Shown piece by piece: positions 18,663 to 41,220 of a DNA stretch of 64,000 bases (within the stretch, counting starts at the first letter, position 1; each line of letters begins with the position of its first letter). This DNA comes from Amoebidium appalachense (Eukaryota > Ichthyosporea). The stretch covers positions 6,324,001 to 6,388,000 of the forward strand of contig CAVNZM010000005.1 in NCBI GenBank assembly GCA_963693365.1. The letters run 5' to 3'. The position numbers and the translations under genes were made by a program. The notes below the pieces were generated by a model. The model was not told where the DNA came from and ran no database searches. It worked only from the letters and a program-made list of their open reading frames with translations.

Positions 18663-19939
18663 TTCTCCTTCTTTTTCTTTCTTTTTCTTTTTTTTCTTGA
18701 CTTCATTTTTTTTCAAGATCTTTTTTCCTTTCTCCTTCGCCTTTCTTTTCCTCTACTTTTTCCTTGGTGGGAGAAGTTGGCGTCCGGGCCCGCATGAGGG
18801 GAGGGGGAGGGGGAGGGGGTCATCTAAAAAGAAAAGGTAGCCAATAGAGCACTGAATGCAAAAGGCCTGGGGGTAACACGGGGAGACGAGGAGAGGGGCT
18901 CTGACTAGGGATTGCAAGGCTTGAATCTCGAATTCTTCTTTTAGATGATTGGGTGTGGTGCCGGTAGACCTTGAGCTTCACACGTCATCGGCTAAAAGTT
19001 CAGTGTCCACGAACAGAAGTAGACGTGGCAGGGCAAATGCAGAGGGGCTGCACATAAATGCACTCGAAGAACAACTGAGAAGACGGAAGGTCGAAACGGA
19101 GATAGAGAAGGGAAGCAGAGTGGGGGAGGGGGGGGGAGGGGAGGAGAGGGGGGGGAGAGGGGGTGGAGGGGGGGGGGGGAGGGGGGGGCTTGGGGGTGTG
19201 TGAATGTTTGTGTCTGTGTGTGTGTGTGTGTGCGTGTGTGTGTGTGGGACTTTGTTTGTGTGTGTACATGTGTGCATGGGTATGTGTGTCTCTTGTTGTG
19301 TGCGCACACACGCGTGCGTGTATGTGTGCGTGCACATGCGTGTGCGTACCCATGTGTGCCTCCGCAAGAACGGGGGGTGAAGGGGAGGGGAAGGGGGGGG
19401 GGGGGGGGAGGGGGGGGAGGGGGGGGGGGGGGGGATGTTTAACTTGGGAGAATGTAAAATCCCATATGTGTACATGCAGCTTGTATAATTGGTGGCTGAT
19501 TTTGGGAACCGGGTCCAAAATCAATTCATAGATCACGGGCAATAGCACATACAGCCGCAGGCCACAAAGAAATGAGCCTAGACCAATGAAAAAAGCGGTT
19601 TAATAGGAAAATCTATAGAAACATACACTCCAAAAAGTCAAATACTTTCTCGAGCTCTGGCCACCGAACACAAACACAGTTCTCATGCTTATAAGACGGC
19701 TAGCTAATAGTCACGGCCAAATTCTGCCACTTGATCCTCCCTTATGGTTATTTCCCTTAAACCGGGAAGAAAACCTTACGACCACAAACGCCAGTCTGCT
19801 ACTGAATGGCTATTTGCATTACTACCATTATCATTTTTAACACCCATGTGGGCCGTACTCAAGCCATTGGTATATATCCTCTTGCCCATGGATCCCCCCT
19901 TCCCCTCTCTCCCTCCTCCCCCTCCCCACCCCCCTCTCG

Positions 19940-19976
<37 letters not shown>

Positions 19977-20113
19977 AAAAAAAAAAAAAAAAGTCGATTT
20001 CTTCCATGTGTTGTCTGGATATGGGTGTGTGCATGTACAGAGTAAACGTTTGGAATGAGCAGGCACCTAGGCGTGTGTGCCCCCGATGATCATTCATGTG
20101 TGTGTGTGTGTGT

Positions 20114-20198
<85 letters not shown>

Positions 20199-20861
20199 GG
20201 TGCCAGTGTGGATGTGTGTGTGTGTCTCTGTGTGTCTGTGTGTACGTGTCTGTGTACGTGTGTGTGTCCGTATGCGCACACGCCGACCCACACCCACACC
20301 CACACAATCATCCACAAAAGGCGTGCTTTTGTGGACGATTGTGTGGGTGCACGTGTGGGTGTGCGTGTGGAGGTGCTTGTGTGCAGGTGTGTATAATTGG
20401 CCAATACACGCTAACTTCTTCCATTGTACATCACATCCCACCCGTCGAGACTATCAAAAGCCCGAAAATCCCATGCAAATCCCCCTGAAAAACCCCACTC
20501 AGCGTATGGTATGTCCTTGCAAAAACCCCACATTCCATTGTTTATTTAACCCCGTATAGATACCTTTTCGCTATGGACGCTGGCGCCTCTGCTCGTCCCT
20601 CTGCACAGAAAGAGAAACGTAAGAAACCCAACCGGATAACGGTGAGAATGAATGTACACAAACCGTGGGCAAAGCCTATCCAGGACTTGCACGAAGGGAC
20701 ACGGGAGGGGTGAAAGGGGGGGGGGGAGGGGCGGAGGGAGGGGGAGGGGGGAATGCCAGACCTACTTGGCAGCACAGAAGAAGTGCCAGATTATCCGAGT
20801 ACAGTGTTTGATCGATGGGCATTTGTGCCTCTGTTAAGAAGAAGGGGAAGAGAGAGAGGCT

Positions 20862-20905
<44 letters not shown>

Positions 20906-21225
20906 CTTTGTGTGTATGTAAGTAATGCTTTTTCTGTGTGCATGTGATAGCATGAGGTGACACAAACACATGTGTGTGTACCTGTGTTTGTCAGGGACGG
21001 TGGGGAATAGATGCAGGTATCGATGCGTACAGATTGACGATTTGGAAGGTGATAGAAGGAAGCGTGATGAGGGTGGGGGGAGGGAGGTGGGGGGGGGGGG
21101 AGCGGGGAGGGGAGGGGGGAGAGAGACGGGAGGGGAGGACTCGGGCCGTTCAATGGGCCAGGTCCGTGTTGCGAAACCTGATGATGAATGACGATAACTA
21201 TAGTGCGGGCCTGAGGGACAGATAG
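18471..21225 (+). CDS. Possible multi-exon plus-strand gene, coding-like segments only
   Basis: Four to six short segments have coding-like composition and sit between simple repeats as true exons do elsewhere here: about 18478-18596 ([16 protein letters not shown], basic tail KQKRRR), 18970-19122 ([19 protein letters not shown], coiled-coil-like, then a GTGGGG donor), 20573-20641 ([18 protein letters not shown], then GTGAGA), about 20760-20798 ([13 protein letters not shown], then GTACAG), about 20996-21049 ([18 protein letters not shown], then GTGATA), and about 21140-21225 ending in a stop. Phases agree for the last exon-like junctions, but the first two segments do not join cleanly to the rest, so they may belong to a different gene. 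No domain recognised. Treat as a lead, not a model. Confidence 0.3.
18593..20190. repeat. Long poly(G), TG/CA blocks, poly(C)-poly(A) tract
   Basis: A G run of about 66 bases (18595-18660), G-rich DNA at 19120-19192 and 19388-19433, a TG/CG mixed repeat 19195-19360, a poly(C)-GG-poly(A) tract (19942-19992), and (TG)n 20115-20190. Bases 19440-19900 are unique with no gene recognised. Confidence 0.75.
20297..20349. other. Inverted repeat able to form a 23-bp hairpin
   Basis: Arms 20297-20319 and 20327-20349 are complementary at 22 of 23 positions around a 7-base loop (GGCGTGC). The mismatch is in the middle of the arm. It lies at the edge of TG/CA DNA but the core (AATCATCCACAAAA) is not simple sequence. 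Confidence 0.75.
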
Positions 21226-22051
21226 TGGTACTAATAAAAATAGATCAGTACAATTATTGAATGACTGAGTCAGCAATTAATATACACTTACTAACTGCGG
21301 CAGTTGAGGTTACGGATTTTTTCTTCAATTATTGAAGGAGGAGGGGAGGGAGGGAGGGGAGAGGGGCAGGCGGGAAAGAGGGAGGGGAGGAGTTTATATG
21401 GGCCAGGCAAATTGGCACTGTGGTGTTATGAACGAGACAAACGATATTTGCATGCCAAAATCTTACATGTGTGCCCGGAATAATCCAAAAAAGAACCAAT
21501 GAAATGTAAAGCTTCGGTTGATGATGAGCGACGGTGACAGTAACTACACGGGAAGAACCGTTCATCCCCGACCAGGGGGGAGGGGGGGGGGGGGGGGGGG
21601 GGGGGGGAGGGGGGAGTGAAGAAGAGATGAATAGAGGGAAAAGAGAAATGAAATTATTTGTGTGCATAGTAGATGCTGTGGCACATGTGCGAATGTGTGG
21701 CGAGAGATTTAATCTGTCGGCTTTAGTGTGCAGATTCCGACTGAAGTCTATTAGGTGTAACATCACTCAGTGACCAAATGCACCACACTTATGCTATCAC
21801 ATGCCTTGTTCTGCATGCGGTGAAATCCAACACGGCCAGCTCTTCAACTCGAGGAAACTAAAACCATTTACCTTAGCTATACTCTTGGCCGTTTGATGCC
21901 GTATGTACTTTCAAATTGCACGCACGGTGCAGGAGGCATATGCCGTGTTGTGGGGAGTGCGGCGTTCTCTAATGTATGACATCATCGGATCATGGCTGAC
22001 TGCATCAGAGCAATGACGTGTACGAGGACGGGTTGAAAGGAGAGTAGAGGC

Positions 22052-22119
<68 letters not shown>

Positions 22120-22938
22120 AGGGGGGGGGGGGGGGGGGGGGGGGGAGGGGGGAGGGGATGGGATCGAGGGTTAGGGAGGAAGGCGGCGGGTAAGATCGGG
22201 AGAGAGGAGGGGTGGGGGGGGAGGGGAGGGGGCAACCACATCAGGAGAATCAAATTGCTGCGAGCTTAAACATTCTGCAATTCCAACATTCAGTGCTATG
22301 CTTTTAGCAGATATATTCTTCAAGAGAAATTTCTCTGCTGGAAGCGGATGTGCAGGGCATGCTACAACAGCTCCTGTTAAGCCTTACCACGCTGCGCTGG
22401 GCAATGGTATTTTATTAGTATTTTATTTTAATTTTTTTTGAGATTTAATTGAGGTGGCTTGTTTTTATTATTAGCGGGGCTCAGACGACATGTAACATTT
22501 GACGCTCTAAGAGTATGTTGCTCTTGTCGTGCCTTATACCATGATGACATCTGATGATTTTAATGATTATCCTTGCAAGATATCTACATATCTCTGCTGG
22601 ATGCTAACCAGCAGCACCCCGCGGCAACGTCGCCAATAGAATTTGGCAAGAGTTTTCAGGTCTCGGCACAAGTTGTGTTTTTCATGCCGTGGCCACGCAA
22701 ACATCATACTTACGTGTCTTCTACAGCTTTCTATCAATACAATACAAAAAAAAACTGGCGAAAAAAAAAAAAAAAAAAAAACACAAGAAAGAAAGAAGAT
22801 TTATATCATGATGTTGACAAATAGAGCCCCCCCCCCCCCCCCCCCCCCCCCTCCCCCTCCCTCCTCCCCCCCCCCCCCTCCCCCCCTCCCCCCCCCCCCC
22901 CCCAAAAAAAAAACCTCGGGCACAGTTAAAATCAAAAT
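21226..22938. other. Intergenic DNA with poly(G) blocks and poly(A)/poly(C) compound tracts
   Basis: Unique sequence interrupted by G-rich tracts at 21340-21390, 21576-21617 and 22053-22160, and by A20, then poly(C) (22828-22903) and A10 (22904-22913), just downstream of the minus-strand gene. No ORF credited. Confidence 0.5.
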
Positions 22939-23643
22939 CTACTCAGTGCCATAGTCGATATCCGCCAGCCTATCCAAGTGCACAGGCACACGCTCAGGCT
23001 GCAACTGCACCGCACCATTTCCCTTCACGTGCACCCTTCCATCCCCACCGTACGCCTCCGCCCGGTGCTCCTGCTGCCGCGCCCTCTTCTCCATCTCTGC
23101 GTCTGCAATGCGTTTGCTTTTCAACGAAAAGTGCATGCGCACAAAGAAACCCGCCGCAGCGCTGCACAAGCTCGCTCCGGGCCCAAAAACTGGACTGCAC
23201 GCGCGTGAAGCGGCATAGGAGGCAACCGCGGACGTCATTCCCTGACGGAATTTCGTGAGTGTACATGAAGTCGGGTTTGCGCTCGTGGGGCATTCACGCA
23301 CAACGCCTATTCCTGTGCCCACGAGCATACTTGCCGTGCTGGCTGCCTCCGCGCTATTCAAAACCGCTTTTGTTACACTGCTAGCAGCACCGGCCAAACC
23401 ACGCGTAATAACGTCTATGCCTATTTTTTTGGCTTCGGGAGCATCGATGGCCGTTCCCGCAGCAAAACGGAACATGAGATGAAGTGCAATGGACGCAGCG
23501 GCCTGCTGTGTGAGTCCCGATGATCCCTTTTGGAGTAGGTCCTCTGCTTGGGTCACAACGATAAGGTTGTTTGGGGAGGATGTTTTTAGGGAGCTTAGGG
23601 CTTGCTTTGCGCCCTCGGCTACAAGGGGTGTGACTCGCTCCAT
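22939..23643 (-). CDS. Hypothetical Ala/Gly-rich 234-aa protein, intronless
   Basis: Continuous frame on the minus strand in unique DNA; the first ATG is at 23643 (a TTG three codons earlier is not needed). The protein begins MERVTPLVAEGAKQALSSLK, has several Ala/Gly/Ser-rich amphipathic to hydrophobic stretches between about residues 45 and 170, two short CysX-to-Cys pairs (ECPTSANPTSC and ACSPVFGPGASLC), a cationic helix (about 172-195, KSKRIADAEMEKRARQQEHR) and a polar C-terminus ending DIDYGTE. No domain recognised; membrane association possible. A TATA box lies about 155 bases upstream of the ATG and a poly(C) tract follows the stop. Confidence 0.7.
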   Translation of the reverse strand: MERVTPLVAEGAKQALSSLKTSSPNNLIVVTQAEDLLQKGSSGLTQQAAASIALHLMFRFAAGTAIDAPEAKKIGIDVITRGLAGAASSVTKAVLNSAEAASTASMLVGTGIGVVRECPTSANPTSCTLTKFRQGMTSAVASYAASRACSPVFGPGASLCSAAAGFFVRMHFSLKSKRIADAEMEKRARQQEHRAEAYGGDGRVHVKGNGAVQLQPERVPVHLDRLADIDYGTE

Positions 23644-23798
23644 TTTTTTCAAAGGGGTGTGAGTTGATATTCAATGAATCCTTTTGAAGTTTAGCTGGTG
23701 TCCCTACGTCTATAGGTACATAATGTGCGCGAGCAGAATCGAAGTAAACACCTGCTAAAGAGAGTCGCGGCCGCTGCAGACTGAATCTTCTGTGGTGC

Positions 23799-23806
23799 TT
23801 TATATA
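23799..23806 (-). promoter_or_regulatory. TATA box upstream of the 22939-23643 gene
   Basis: Minus-strand GCTATATAAAGCA. A transcript starting 25-30 bases downstream would have a 5' leader of roughly 125 bases before the ATG at 23643. Confidence 0.55.
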
Positions 23807-23809
23807 GCA

Positions 23810-24639
23810 TGGTGGCCAGATATCGGTCAGGTGATTGGTCTATGGAAATCTAGAATCCAGGGTTACGAATATTGAATGAATCACTAGTACATAGGCTCAC
23901 TCGGCCTCACTGTGCCGTGCCAGATCCGACCTTGAGCAACCATGACTTGTGGCAGAGGGCGCAAAAAAGAAACCACGGCTTTCATAATAATATGTTAATA
24001 CAATTTTTAGCATGATATCGCTGTTAGAGGCGGGAGCTTGATAGGCAGAGCCTTGATCCCCACTCTGTTCCAGTCTCACCGCGGTCGTTTATAACCCTGA
24101 TTGTTTGGAATGCTGTGGAATTCTAGAATCGAAGGAATGCTCTCGTTTGATTGGCTAACGTCCAGCGTCTTTTACGATTGGTAAGCTCTTTCTAGGCGCC
24201 AAAATCCATCCAATCGCAAGCAAGCTCTGCTAAACAGGTGCAGATCCAAATATTAGACTGAGGTCTGACTGACGAGTTTGTGTAAAAAGCTTTCAACTTT
24301 TAAGGAATTTACTTCTGTAGCTACTTACTGCACGGTTAAGTGCAACACATCACCACATTCACCGCTTCTCAGCGAAACCCTAACCACACCTAAACATGCA
24401 CCCCTTCTTCTCCAAGCAAACCCTGAGCACCACAACATCGCATGCATATGCGCGCACCCTCTAGTGATCATCATAATATTGCAATTGAACAATCGAGCTA
24501 TATATTACTATTAGATACAACTAAGAGAGGATTTCTAGCTTTGCCTTGCTAAATCTGAGGGGGTTTATGAACCTTGCGCCTAGAAAAAGCTTGCCAATCG
24601 TAAAAGACGCTGAGAATATTTAACTCCTCATACTACCTT

Positions 24640-24640
<1 letters not shown>
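23810..24640. other. Intergenic region with an inverted-repeat pair
   Basis: Unique sequence except for the inverted repeats at 24163-24201 and 24574-24612. Contains several CCAAT/ATTGG pentamers; no gene. Confidence 0.5.
24163..24612. mobile_element. 450-bp segment bounded by ~39-bp inverted repeats (possible MITE)
   Basis: The left arm, starting CAGCGTCTTTTACGATTGG and running to the TCTAGGCGCC block, is repeated in inverted orientation at 24574-24612 with about three mismatches. The interior has no ORF. No convincing target-site duplication was found, so transposon status is tentative. Confidence 0.5.
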
Positions 24641-26160
<1,520 letters not shown>

Positions 26161-27380
26161 ACAGCCTTCCACAGAAATGTGAAATTATCAACTTTTTGTT
26201 GATTGGTGTACCTAAATCTATAGCGCTCGTCGATTGGTGTCTATTTTAAGATTCAATATGATTGGCTGAAACTGCACCCTCTGGCATCCGATCCTTCGCC
26301 CATCCAAAAGTAAACAACAAGCGCATTTCAGAAGAGGCAATGCTTTGAAGTTGAAAAAAAACATGGCCCATTTACTGTTAGTTAGGTATTTTAAAATATA
26401 AAAAAAGAAGTTACGCAGCAGATAGTAGTACTGTACTATGCTAGCGTATCATTTCTACTGACCTCTTTGGCATCACGCCGCCTTGACAACATCCAAATAC
26501 CAGATCTTACTTGACAGAATCATCAGATCTTAATCGCGGACCAAAAGCAAAACTGCGGGCTAGCCACTGGCCCAGTGGGGCCGGGGTGCCCCCTTGTTAG
26601 CAATAAAACAAGTTTTATTTCGCGCACAGTGCTTGTCATCTGTGCTGCTTTTGAAGCCATGCTATAAATGGGCATGTCGCATGATATATGCACACCAATG
26701 TTCCCTCTAGCCGATGGATGATCTAGCTGGCAGTGCATTTGAACACACGAGCATCTCAAACATCGTTAGAGCATTCAGTGAAGGACGAGTATGAAAGCAC
26801 AATATACGAATAGAGGACACTTTCTGAAGCGCTGTGAATGATTTACAGACTCGTAACTATTTTTCTGCTCGAAGTTGCAAATATGCATAAGAGCTTGGGG
26901 AAACCAGAGTTCTATCGGTGATTCGAATTCAGTGGGTGCATAAAGTGAATATTCGCTGTTGAAGCCGACATCCATTTGCAAAGAGCCATGCAAAGGCCCT
27001 TTACCACACGTAGAGTGCTGGAAATCCCAGTATTTTAATTTTTCCTTGCCAATATCATATTAACACACCCCTATTTTCACGTTTAAATTGACGGCTGCTA
27101 TTCCTGTTTGCAAGACACACCTCATTCAAATAAGTGTCGAGTCCAGCATTATGGGTAGCTAGCCACCTCGAAAAATCCAAATGAAAGCGTAGTAAAGTCC
27201 ACATATATTTCAGGGAGAGGCAGTATGTGAATGTATGTGACGTGGGTGAAGCACGGAAAGCTACTAGACTGCTCTTGATGTAAACAGTTGTGTAGGTCAC
27301 AACTTTGTGCACTAGGTGCACTCAGTCTCATTTTCAGAGCAGGCAAATTACATTTGTGACGCACAACCAAACAACAGAAA
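26161..27380. other. Intergenic region upstream of the protease gene
   Basis: Unique, A/T-rich, several ATTGG/CCAAT elements and a GCTATAAATGG string (about 26660, minus-strand context unclear). A 72-codon minus-strand frame (26775-26993) was considered too weak to call. Immediate 5' region of the protease holds no obvious TATA box. Confidence 0.4.
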
Positions 27381-35516
<8,136 letters not shown>

Positions 35517-35897
35517 TGCAAAACCCCCCTCTCTCTTCCCCCCCCCCCCCTCCCCCCCCCCCCCCCCCCCCCCCTTCTTTCCGGTAGGCCTTAACCCCCA
35601 CACCTCCAATACATGAAACACACACACATTCACACACACCTATGATTTTCATTGTTGAAAACCATTGAAAAAGTCAATAGGAAGTAGGCAATCATGTTGC
35701 GATTTTTAGGTTTTTTTTTTAAAATTTTTGGGTTTTTAGATTACAGTTTTCCTGTTTTGGGGTTGTGGGAGACTCGGATCTTTGAGAAATGTTTCGACAC
35801 TGAGTAAGGTCGCTTTTTTTTTTCCGTGCTGCGTGAACAAACTGTTTTTGTGCCTCGCGCTCAAACATGTGCGCCCCAATGCGCGCAAACCTTTACT

Positions 35898-35934
35898 TGC
35901 CCTCTGGTTTTGGACATCTTTTAATTCGAACACG

Positions 35935-36012
<78 letters not shown>

Positions 36013-36150
36013 GCACACATACACACACACACACACACACACAGTTGACTCGGGTATACCATATGGTCCTCTGGTTTTGGACATCTTTTAAATCGAACAC
36101 GTCACCCACACACACACACACACGCACACACATGCACACACGCACACGGG

Positions 36151-36182
<32 letters not shown>

Positions 36183-36203
36183 GTTGACTCGGGTAAACCA
36201 TAT
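35898..36203 (+). repeat. Direct duplication of a ~150-bp unit containing its own (CA)n
   Basis: CCTCTGGTTTTGGACATCTT ... AACACGTCAC, a CA array, then GGGCACACATACAC ... CAGTTGACTCGGGTA and CCATATG occurs at 35898-36063 and again at 36067-36203. The two copies differ mainly in CA-array length. Confidence 0.8.
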
Positions 36204-37022
36204 GTCCGCAAGAGGAGCATTTATGAAATGTACTGTGTGCATTGCGAATCTCATGAAACTTTGCTTCGATTTCAGAGCAGGGCGGGTTTAATGCTGTTCT
36301 GTTGGTATGATTCGGCGCTGATCGATCTTTGCTTAACCAATCATTTTGAAGGCTTTCCCCTAGGCAGTTGTTAATATTCAGCAAAATAGTTTCTTCCTGT
36401 ACATATGAACTTGGGTACAACTTTGCTTCGGGCGGCCAAGATTCTTGTATATATGTCGTGAAATGATAACCTACATTATTGTAAGTTAAAGTAGCTGTTA
36501 GGTGTAGGTGACCTTTTTTGCCGTTAATTTTTATTGTTTTGCTTCATTGGTTCACAATGCCAGTTAAAACTACCCGATCGACCCGAATAATCGATTGGGC
36601 GGGTTAAGGGGTTTTGCCAGAAAGGCCGGTTGGTGCCTTTAAGCAATCCTCAAAAATAACAAAAATAAAATGGTACAATATGATTGGTTCAGATGCTTAG
36701 CACTGCGGCGATGCACTTGGGTTGATTCCTAAGAATAATCAGCTTTTGGCGAATGGTTTTTGATGCCCCCCCCCCCCCCCCCCAACACACACACCAACAC
36801 TCACACACACACATACCGTGGCACGCGCACCTTCTCTCCCTCCCCTGGCCCCCCTACTCCCCCCCCCCCCCCCCCTCCCCCCCCCGGCCTTCAACCAAAA
36901 CACCAACACACACACACACGTGTACACACACACAGAGAGAGACAGGGGTCAACGTGTCCTGTGACATACACACGCATGCAGATTTTCCGTGGACACACAC
37001 GCAACACAAGAGTACATAGGCT

Positions 37023-37076
<54 letters not shown>

Positions 37077-37162
37077 CCCCCAGTTGATATTTTTCAAAAA
37101 ATTAAAAGGAGGAATGTAGATAGGCAATATGATAATTAGGAATTAATGTTGCATATACTCAC

Positions 37163-37191
37163 CCCCCCCCCCCCACCACCACCACCACCAC

Positions 37192-37228
<37 letters not shown>

Positions 37229-37280
37229 ACACGTGCACCCCCCTCCCCCCCCCCCCCCCCCCCAAAAAAAAAAAAAAAAA
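37163..37280 (+). repeat. Two consecutive poly(C)-poly(A) compound tracts
   Basis: C-rich/(CCA)n followed by A33 (37193-37225), then CTCACACGTGCAC, then poly(C)-A17 (to 37280), then GCTCACATGTGTAC. The spacer after each A run is related, suggesting tandem duplication of the whole module. Confidence 0.7.
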
Positions 37281-37435
37281 AGCTCACATGTGTACACGCA
37301 CATTCCACTTCCACCCTTTTTTATCTTCCACCACCCAATGGCACCCGCCGGCGGTCCGCTCATATTTTATATTTGCGGGAACTCACGGTTGCTTCAGCTT
37401 AGAGAACATGAGCCTCGCCTGTGACTGTATGTGCA

Positions 37436-37498
<63 letters not shown>

Positions 37499-38231
37499 CC
37501 CCCCAGTCCCCTTAACCCCGGGCACCGTCATGACCGTGCAGTCACCGTGTCAACTTGAAAGTGGTGTGCATGCCTACGTATGACACCGGGTCCCTGGGCC
37601 CCGGCCGCGGAAGTGATGTCTGACAATGCGTTAAGAAATTTCAGTTTCATCTGCGTTCGATATGCCCAAGTTAATTGGCGAGTCTTCTATATGCAGTTTT
37701 GCTAGCTCCGATTGCAACCTAAGCTTAAATATACTGATCATTGATCAGTGACACACACATACATACACACGGTGTCAGCCACGCACGCACAGTTACACGC
37801 GCACGCACACACACACACACACACACACATACACACACGCACGCACGCACGCACGCACGCACACACGCACACGCACACACACACGGTCACACACACAAAC
37901 ACGCACTCACACAGCATGTGGTAGGTAGCATGTGCACACGTTTAATATCCTGCTGTACGGGCATGCATGCTACCACACAGCACATGAACTTTGAGTCACT
38001 GGTGGCACACACGTACACACACACACGTAGACGCATTGTCACACCCACACAAAACACACCGTGACGTGCACTGTGACACTGCGGTCACACACACAAGCAC
38101 ACGCATGACGCACACTCAGAGCCGCGTACACACACAGACACACACACAAGACACACGTGCGCACACTGGCACACGCACCCGTGCACACACACACACGCAC
38201 ACACACACACACGCATACACAGCCTGACACA

Positions 38232-38294
<63 letters not shown>

Positions 38295-38700
38295 ACACAC
38301 ACACATTGACACACACACACGCATACACACGCACACACACACACGCGCACACACAGACACGCACACACACACACACACACACACACTGGCCACTGGCAAT
38401 GCACACACGTGCACACGCACTTTCAAACTGCAGAGGAGGCTCGGTTCTCATGGGAACTGTGATCCAAATAGAAAGGACCGTGCCACCCGGCTCACAGCCC
38501 TCGAGCCCTGAGAGGGACTGCCATATATATGTCACTCATCGGATACCATATCAATAATTGGTAGGGTGCAAAAACACCTATGCCCACTGCATACTGTACC
38601 ATGCGGGCCATCTACACAGACAAGCAGACACACACACTTACTGTACAACAGCTCTACGTACAACCCGGCCCGAGCTCACCCGGCCCGTGACATGTTACCA

Positions 38701-38911
38701 CATGTACATCTTCAAGCGGCTGAAAATATTTATGGATCAATGGTGCGCGCTTGACGAATCGGAAATGGCTCCTGACGTCATCGATAGGCTAAATAGTGCG
38801 CGCGCATCCGATGCATCTCTTTCCGAATCCGGACCAACAGGTGAACTTACGGTCGAAGCGAGAAATCGGTATGTACATGTTCTCACCGAGGCTCGACACA
38901 CCGAGACTTGA
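38701..38911 (+). CDS. Weak small ORF, 69 aa
   Basis: Starts MYIFKRLKIFMDQWCALDE; an internal GTATGT (38869) could instead be a splice donor. Contains a TGACGTCA palindrome (38773-38780) typical of CREB/ATF sites, so this may be promoter DNA rather than coding sequence. No family recognised. Confidence 0.25.
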
Positions 38912-40157
38912 GGTAATATGCAGGAAAGACAGCGAAAAGGAAAACGTGTTTTTGCTGTATCATGGCCGGGCAAAGAGAAGCTCCCAACCCAAGCCATGAA
39001 TAACAGCCAGCATTCGAGCTCTGCAGCCGCAGAGTGCCAGACTCATTTCCAATGCAGTAGCCTAATGGATAATAATCACTCGCTAATCTTAGCGCCAAAT
39101 TCAAATATAGCCATATGAAGTTATTTATGGCCAGAAAGCGCCAATCACTCTGTCTACTTCCTGAGTATGTTTCTATTGGCTGTGTTTGTATGTAACTCGA
39201 TTGGCTGATATTCACATGACAGACCCGCAGTGGGGTGTTCAATACACGACATGATGGCACCTTTTTTCTATGCAACTCGAGGTTTCCGTCTTGAGGCCCG
39301 ATTGGGGATTGTGCTGCGAAAAATCATCATAAAAATAAAAATGAGATGACTGGGGGTGAAGATATAACAGCAACTCCACCAGAACATATCAAAAGCGCTA
39401 ACACTATAATTATATATTGCTTTTATTTGAATAATGTTGCTGCCCAAACTTAAACCTGAACCCCCCCTGCCCCGTATACCCGCGCACCTTCACCCCGTAG
39501 CTGCAGAGGGGATCACCGGAAGTAGATATCTCCTAATTCGAGAAAAAAATAACTAGCCTGCTGCAAGAGAATATTCTTCCCGAAGACATTATGTTGCACC
39601 GCTATTAGGGTATTATAATCATTTATTATGATCCCTTCACATACAAAAGTTCGGGCTCCATCCGATGGTTATGTCAATAATATGTGGAATGCCATAGGAC
39701 GCCATGGAAAGTTTAGGGGGTCTTTCCTTCGTTCACATGCACGGAGGCTCGCGGTCACTACCAGTCGACCATGGACCAAAAAGATATGCTTTGAGGTGTT
39801 TCTAGATGGCCGTGGCTTTGAGCTAAAACCAACCTAAAATTTATATATAGCTACACACGGTTGTGGGGTAGAAGCGCTGTTCAATGACATACATGTGAAA
39901 AAGGGTTTACGTCTCTGCGACACATGGCCTCTATTTTTTAAAACACACCAAGTTTGAAACAAAAACTGTACTCAGTCGTACTCAGAATGGTTTTGTTGAT
40001 GCATCCACTCCTTTGACGGATGCTTGGGGCGTTTTCAGCGTATACATGGAGTGCACCCGCACCCAAATACAACCAGGGCAAAGCTTTGCACCCGTCCTCA
40101 ATCCAGGATCCTCATATATGTCAAGCACGCCCTTGCTTCTGAGTTTGCATCACCCCA

Positions 40158-40680
40158 ATGCGGCGAATGACAGCCTGTGCCCACGATCCAGAACCCTACC
40201 CCTTCCTTGTCTCTCTTGCCATCGCCGCCGATGTGCAGACAGTGGTTACAACATGCCTCCTCATCGGTGGCCTTGTGCTAACATGGAGGTACCATTTGCA
40301 TGGTGCCAAGCTGTCGTCAGCACTGTTTGCACTTCTACCGCTACTGGGCTTCATCTTCAACACATTCTACTATGGACAGATAGATGACTTCTGTTTTATG
40401 CAGCTGCCGGTACGTCTATTCCCTAACGTACTCCAAGCCCGTTGCTGTCAGCCATAGTGAAGCTGTACGACAAACAAATGCATGCGTTCATGCATTCACG
40501 TTATACGCACGTGCCTGCGAGAAAGGGCTGACTTCCACACGCGCACACAAGAGTATCAACATGACACGCACTGCGGCAACTGCCTTATTGAAAACACAAG
40601 AGGATGCACACAGCATTTTTTGTAAACGAGCGGCGCACACCTGCATACATTATGGCAATCACAAAACACACAAGCACACG

Positions 40681-40714
<34 letters not shown>

Positions 40715-40732
40715 TACACTCTTGATACGCGT

Positions 40733-40803
<71 letters not shown>

Positions 40804-41136
40804 ATCTACACACAAATAGACACGCTCCAAGTGTGCCGACACCGTCTGTGTGCTTCACTTCCATCAACTGCGGTTTACTTCTCCTTATGATGGTGCCACA
40901 GGTTGAATTATTCATCACGGACTTGCACCCTGCCCCCCCCCCCCCCCCCCCCCCCCCCCTCCAAGTTCTCCACCGTCCGGGATCATATGTCCCCACCCGC
41001 ACTTCTGTATTTTCGTATATATGTGCGTATTCCTTTTCATGCTTCACGGTAGTCTTCGATCTGTGACTTTGTATCTCGTACTGTACTGTGCAGCCCGGCT
41101 CCACCCCCCACTTTCCCCCGAGGCATACATCCACGT

Positions 41137-41220
<84 letters not shown>

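Larger units (their letters stand above)
35517..40157. other. 4.6-kb region between protease and 7TM gene
   Basis: Poly(C) at 35535-35573, (CA)n 35936-36010 inside a direct duplication (35898-36203), unique A/T-rich DNA to 36760, then a simple-sequence block 36766-37500 with very long poly(C) runs and two consecutive C-A compound tracts, CA/CG repeats 37750-38395, and unique DNA 38400-40157. No secure gene; one weak ORF at 38701-38911. Confidence 0.5.

Noticed and set aside
26775-26993. 72-codon minus-strand ORF
   Set aside because: Composition is acceptable but no other support; in A/T-rich intergenic DNA an ORF of this length is expected by chance.
39628-39837. 69-codon plus-strand ORF
   Set aside because: No motif or conservation cue; flanking sequence is A/T-rich and ordinary.
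40809-40931. Possible extra exon of the 7TM gene
   Set aside because: Frames around the CCACAG acceptor run into poly(C) without a good donor, and direct joining of 40409 to 41434 gives a continuous seven-helix protein.
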